A DNA stretch of 64,000 nucleotides from Amphibacillus jilinensis Y1 (GTDB lineage: Bacteria > Bacillota > Bacilli > Bacillales > Amphibacillaceae), in contig NZ_JH976436.1 of assembly GCF_000306965.1 (NCBI RefSeq), positions 40,057-104,056 on the forward strand. The letters are read 5' to 3'. The notes under the pieces are model-generated. The model did not search any database. It saw only the letters and a program-made list of their open reading frames with translations, and had not been told where the DNA came from. The position numbers were made by a program, and so were the translations under genes. This document shows positions 63,057 to 64,000 of the stretch, piece by piece. The first letter of the stretch is position 1; each line of letters begins with the position of its first letter.

Positions 63057-63271
63057 AAAGTGAACCTTCAATCAGTGGACGGAGGGCTACAGAACGTAGG
63101 TCATGCAGACGTGGGCCTACAGGATGTAGGTCATGCAGACGTTGCCACAGGACGTGGCGGTCTTAGTCTGTAATCCTTCTTAAAGACGTGGCGGTTTAGT
63201 CTACGATCTTACCCACCCGCTGATTGGTCGTTAAATGAATCAGGACATTAGCATCCGTTAGTTGTGATAAA
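63057..63271 (+). repeat. Intergenic structured repeat, copy J (long form, 3' hairpin deleted)
   Basis: CAATCAGTGGACGG (63069) pairs with CCGCTGATTG (63217-63226). The middle has a direct duplication: ACGTAGGTCATGCAGACGTG and ATGTAGGTCATGCAGACGTT, 35 bases apart, then two GACGTGGCGG units. It ends GCATCCGTTAGTTGTGATAA: the 3' hairpin between the GTTAG direct repeats has been lost, as in copy C. It lies between divergent ecsA and hit. Confidence 0.9.
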
Positions 63272-63395
63272 CACTCATGTCTATTTGAATTTTACCATCT
63301 TTTAGTATGAATGCAAATGTTAAGCGGGAGATATTTTGCCATCTATCAGTCATTAATGATAAAATAGGCTCAAACGAATTAGAGGAGTGAATGTT

Positions 63396-63821
63396 ATGAT
63401 AGCGTCCAATTGTATCTTTTGTAAAATCATTAATGGAGAAATTCCATCAGCTAAAATATATGAAGATGAGGAAGTTTATGCCTTTCTTGATATAAGTCAA
63501 GTAACAAAAGGACACACCCTTATCATTCCTAAAACACATACGAAAAATATATTTGAAACCAGTTCAGCAATAGCAAGTCATTTGTTTGCTAAAGTACCGA
63601 TGGTTGCTAATGCTATTAACAAAGCCTTTAGTCCAGCTGGTATTAATGTATTAAGTAACACAGGTGAAGCGGCCGGCCAATCCGTCTTCCACTTGCATCT
63701 TCATTTAATTCCTAGATATGATGAGCATGATGGCTTTAATCCAAATTGGATTACACACAATGATCAGTACACGAGCAACGATTTAGCCGAAATAGCAGCA
63801 ACAATTGCGAATAATATTTAA
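63396..63821 (+). CDS. hit: HIT family protein
   Basis: The 141-residue histidine-triad nucleotide-binding protein has the catalytic triad SVFHLHLHLIP (about 95-105). CIFCKIINGEIPSAK (about 6-20) holds two cysteines that often bind zinc. HIT proteins hydrolyse nucleotide phosphoramidates; the role in Bacillus is not settled. The start at 63396 has AGAGGAG 8 bases upstream; an in-frame GTG 3 codons earlier overlaps the ribosome site. Placed next to ecsA, as in B. subtilis. Confidence 0.94.
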   Translation: MIASNCIFCKIINGEIPSAKIYEDEEVYAFLDISQVTKGHTLIIPKTHTKNIFETSSAIASHLFAKVPMVANAINKAFSPAGINVLSNTGEAAGQSVFHLHLHLIPRYDEHDGFNPNWITHNDQYTSNDLAEIAATIANNI

Positions 63822-63823
63822 CA

Positions 63824-63851
63824 TTTACAACACGGTGGAATATGTTATACT
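63824..63851 (+). promoter_or_regulatory. Promoter of trpP
   Basis: TTTACA (63824-63829) and TATACT (63846-63851) are spaced by 16 bases, giving a leader of about 65 bases before the ATG. Confidence 0.6.
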
Positions 63852-63893
63852 ATTTAAAATCCTTCGCATTTGGCAATAAGTGCACAAGTGGAA

Positions 63894-63922
63894 GAGAAAA
63901 TGTTGAGTAGAGGAGAGACGAG
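63894..63922 (+). promoter_or_regulatory. Possible TRAP-binding leader of trpP
   Basis: GAG/TAG triplets occur at 63894, 63905, 63908, 63913 or 63915, and 63920, overlapping the ribosome site just before the ATG. In B. subtilis the TRAP protein represses trpP translation by binding such triplets. Spacing here is irregular and only about five triplets are seen, so this is weak. Confidence 0.25.
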
Positions 63923-63923
63923 A

Positions 63924-64000
63924 ATGAAAACAAAAGAACTCGTATTAATGGCACTATTTATGGGGATAGGTGCTGTGTTGCATATGGTTGCCCCACCGAT
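63924..64000 (+). CDS. trpP: Tryptophan transporter TrpP-like, N-terminal part (cut by window end)
   Basis: Only the first 25 codons are in the window: MKTKELVLMALFMGIGAVLH then MVAPPI, a membrane helix of the type that starts TrpP (YhaG) proteins. B. subtilis has trpP in the same district as hit. The family contains small integral membrane proteins that import tryptophan. The ribosome site GAGGAGAG lies 6-7 bases before the ATG. A related ECF-type S component is the alternative. Confidence 0.7.
   Translation, partial: MKTKELVLMALFMGIGAVLHMVAPP

Overview
The window looks like the chromosome of a low-GC, Gram-positive, endospore-forming member of the Bacillaceae. Sporulation genes (lytH, yunB, a CotF-type coat pair), competence factor ComK, AddAB, LiaFSR and EcsAB are present. 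Gene order follows two Bacillus subtilis neighbourhoods. The left part (about 0.6-33 kb) matches the thr/yut/yun/suf/met/yus region. The right part (about 42-64 kb) matches addAB-sipV-yhjE-yhjD-comK-lplJ-yhfI-pbpF-yhaA-ecs-hit-trpP. Sodium-coupled carriers (an NSS-family transporter with its small subunit, and NhaC) fit a salt- or alkali-tolerant lifestyle, but that is inference. No rRNA, tRNA, prophage or CRISPR array was seen.

Layout. 0-0.55 kb: an internally deleted ISL3-family insertion sequence. 0.65-3.9 kb: the hom-thrC-thrB threonine operon with its promoter and terminator. 4.1-6.2 kb: yutG, yutD, lytH. 6.4-10 kb: NSS transporter plus a 33-residue small subunit, then nhaC. 10.7-15.3 kb: yunB, an HD-GYP phosphodiesterase, yunD, a lipid-kinase-like gene. 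15.5-17.4 kb: a DUF2089 regulator with a membrane protein behind a large palindromic operator, an unknown gene and a lipoprotein. 17.8-23 kb: sufCDSUB. 23.4-24 kb: a second ISL3 deletion derivative carrying a Bacillaceae intergenic repeat. 24.5-27.3 kb: metNPQ under a SAM-I riboswitch. 27.4-34 kb: a thioredoxin-like protein, gcvH, yusI, coat proteins, csoR-copZ, zur, uspA, an M14 peptidase and an acyl-CoA dehydrogenase-like protein. 34.3-37 kb: cheX-cheW-cheY-MCP. 37.2-41.2 kb: a Fur-boxed siderophore importer (yclNOPQ type). 41.4-49.2 kb: brxA and addAB. 49.6-64 kb: sip, yhjE, yhjD, comK, lplJ, yhfI, pbpF, liaFSR, yhaA, ecsAB, hit and the first codons of trpP.

Functional links. Lipoate ligase LplJ can charge GcvH. 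Suf supplies Fe-S clusters, including the one predicted in AddB. CsoR, Zur and Fur each point to metal homeostasis. LiaFSR sits directly upstream of a class A penicillin-binding protein.

The least explained feature is a dispersed family of structured intergenic repeats. There are ten clear copies (A-J, about 75-250 bp) and at least one decayed copy, all between genes. Each has a 5' stem starting TCAATCAG, a variable middle (short loop or tandem GACGTGGC-type units), and a 3' hairpin whose arms change sequence but keep pairing, ending in TGTGATAAA. One copy forms the last codons and stop of nhaC, and one lies inside the siderophore operon. I do not recognise this family.
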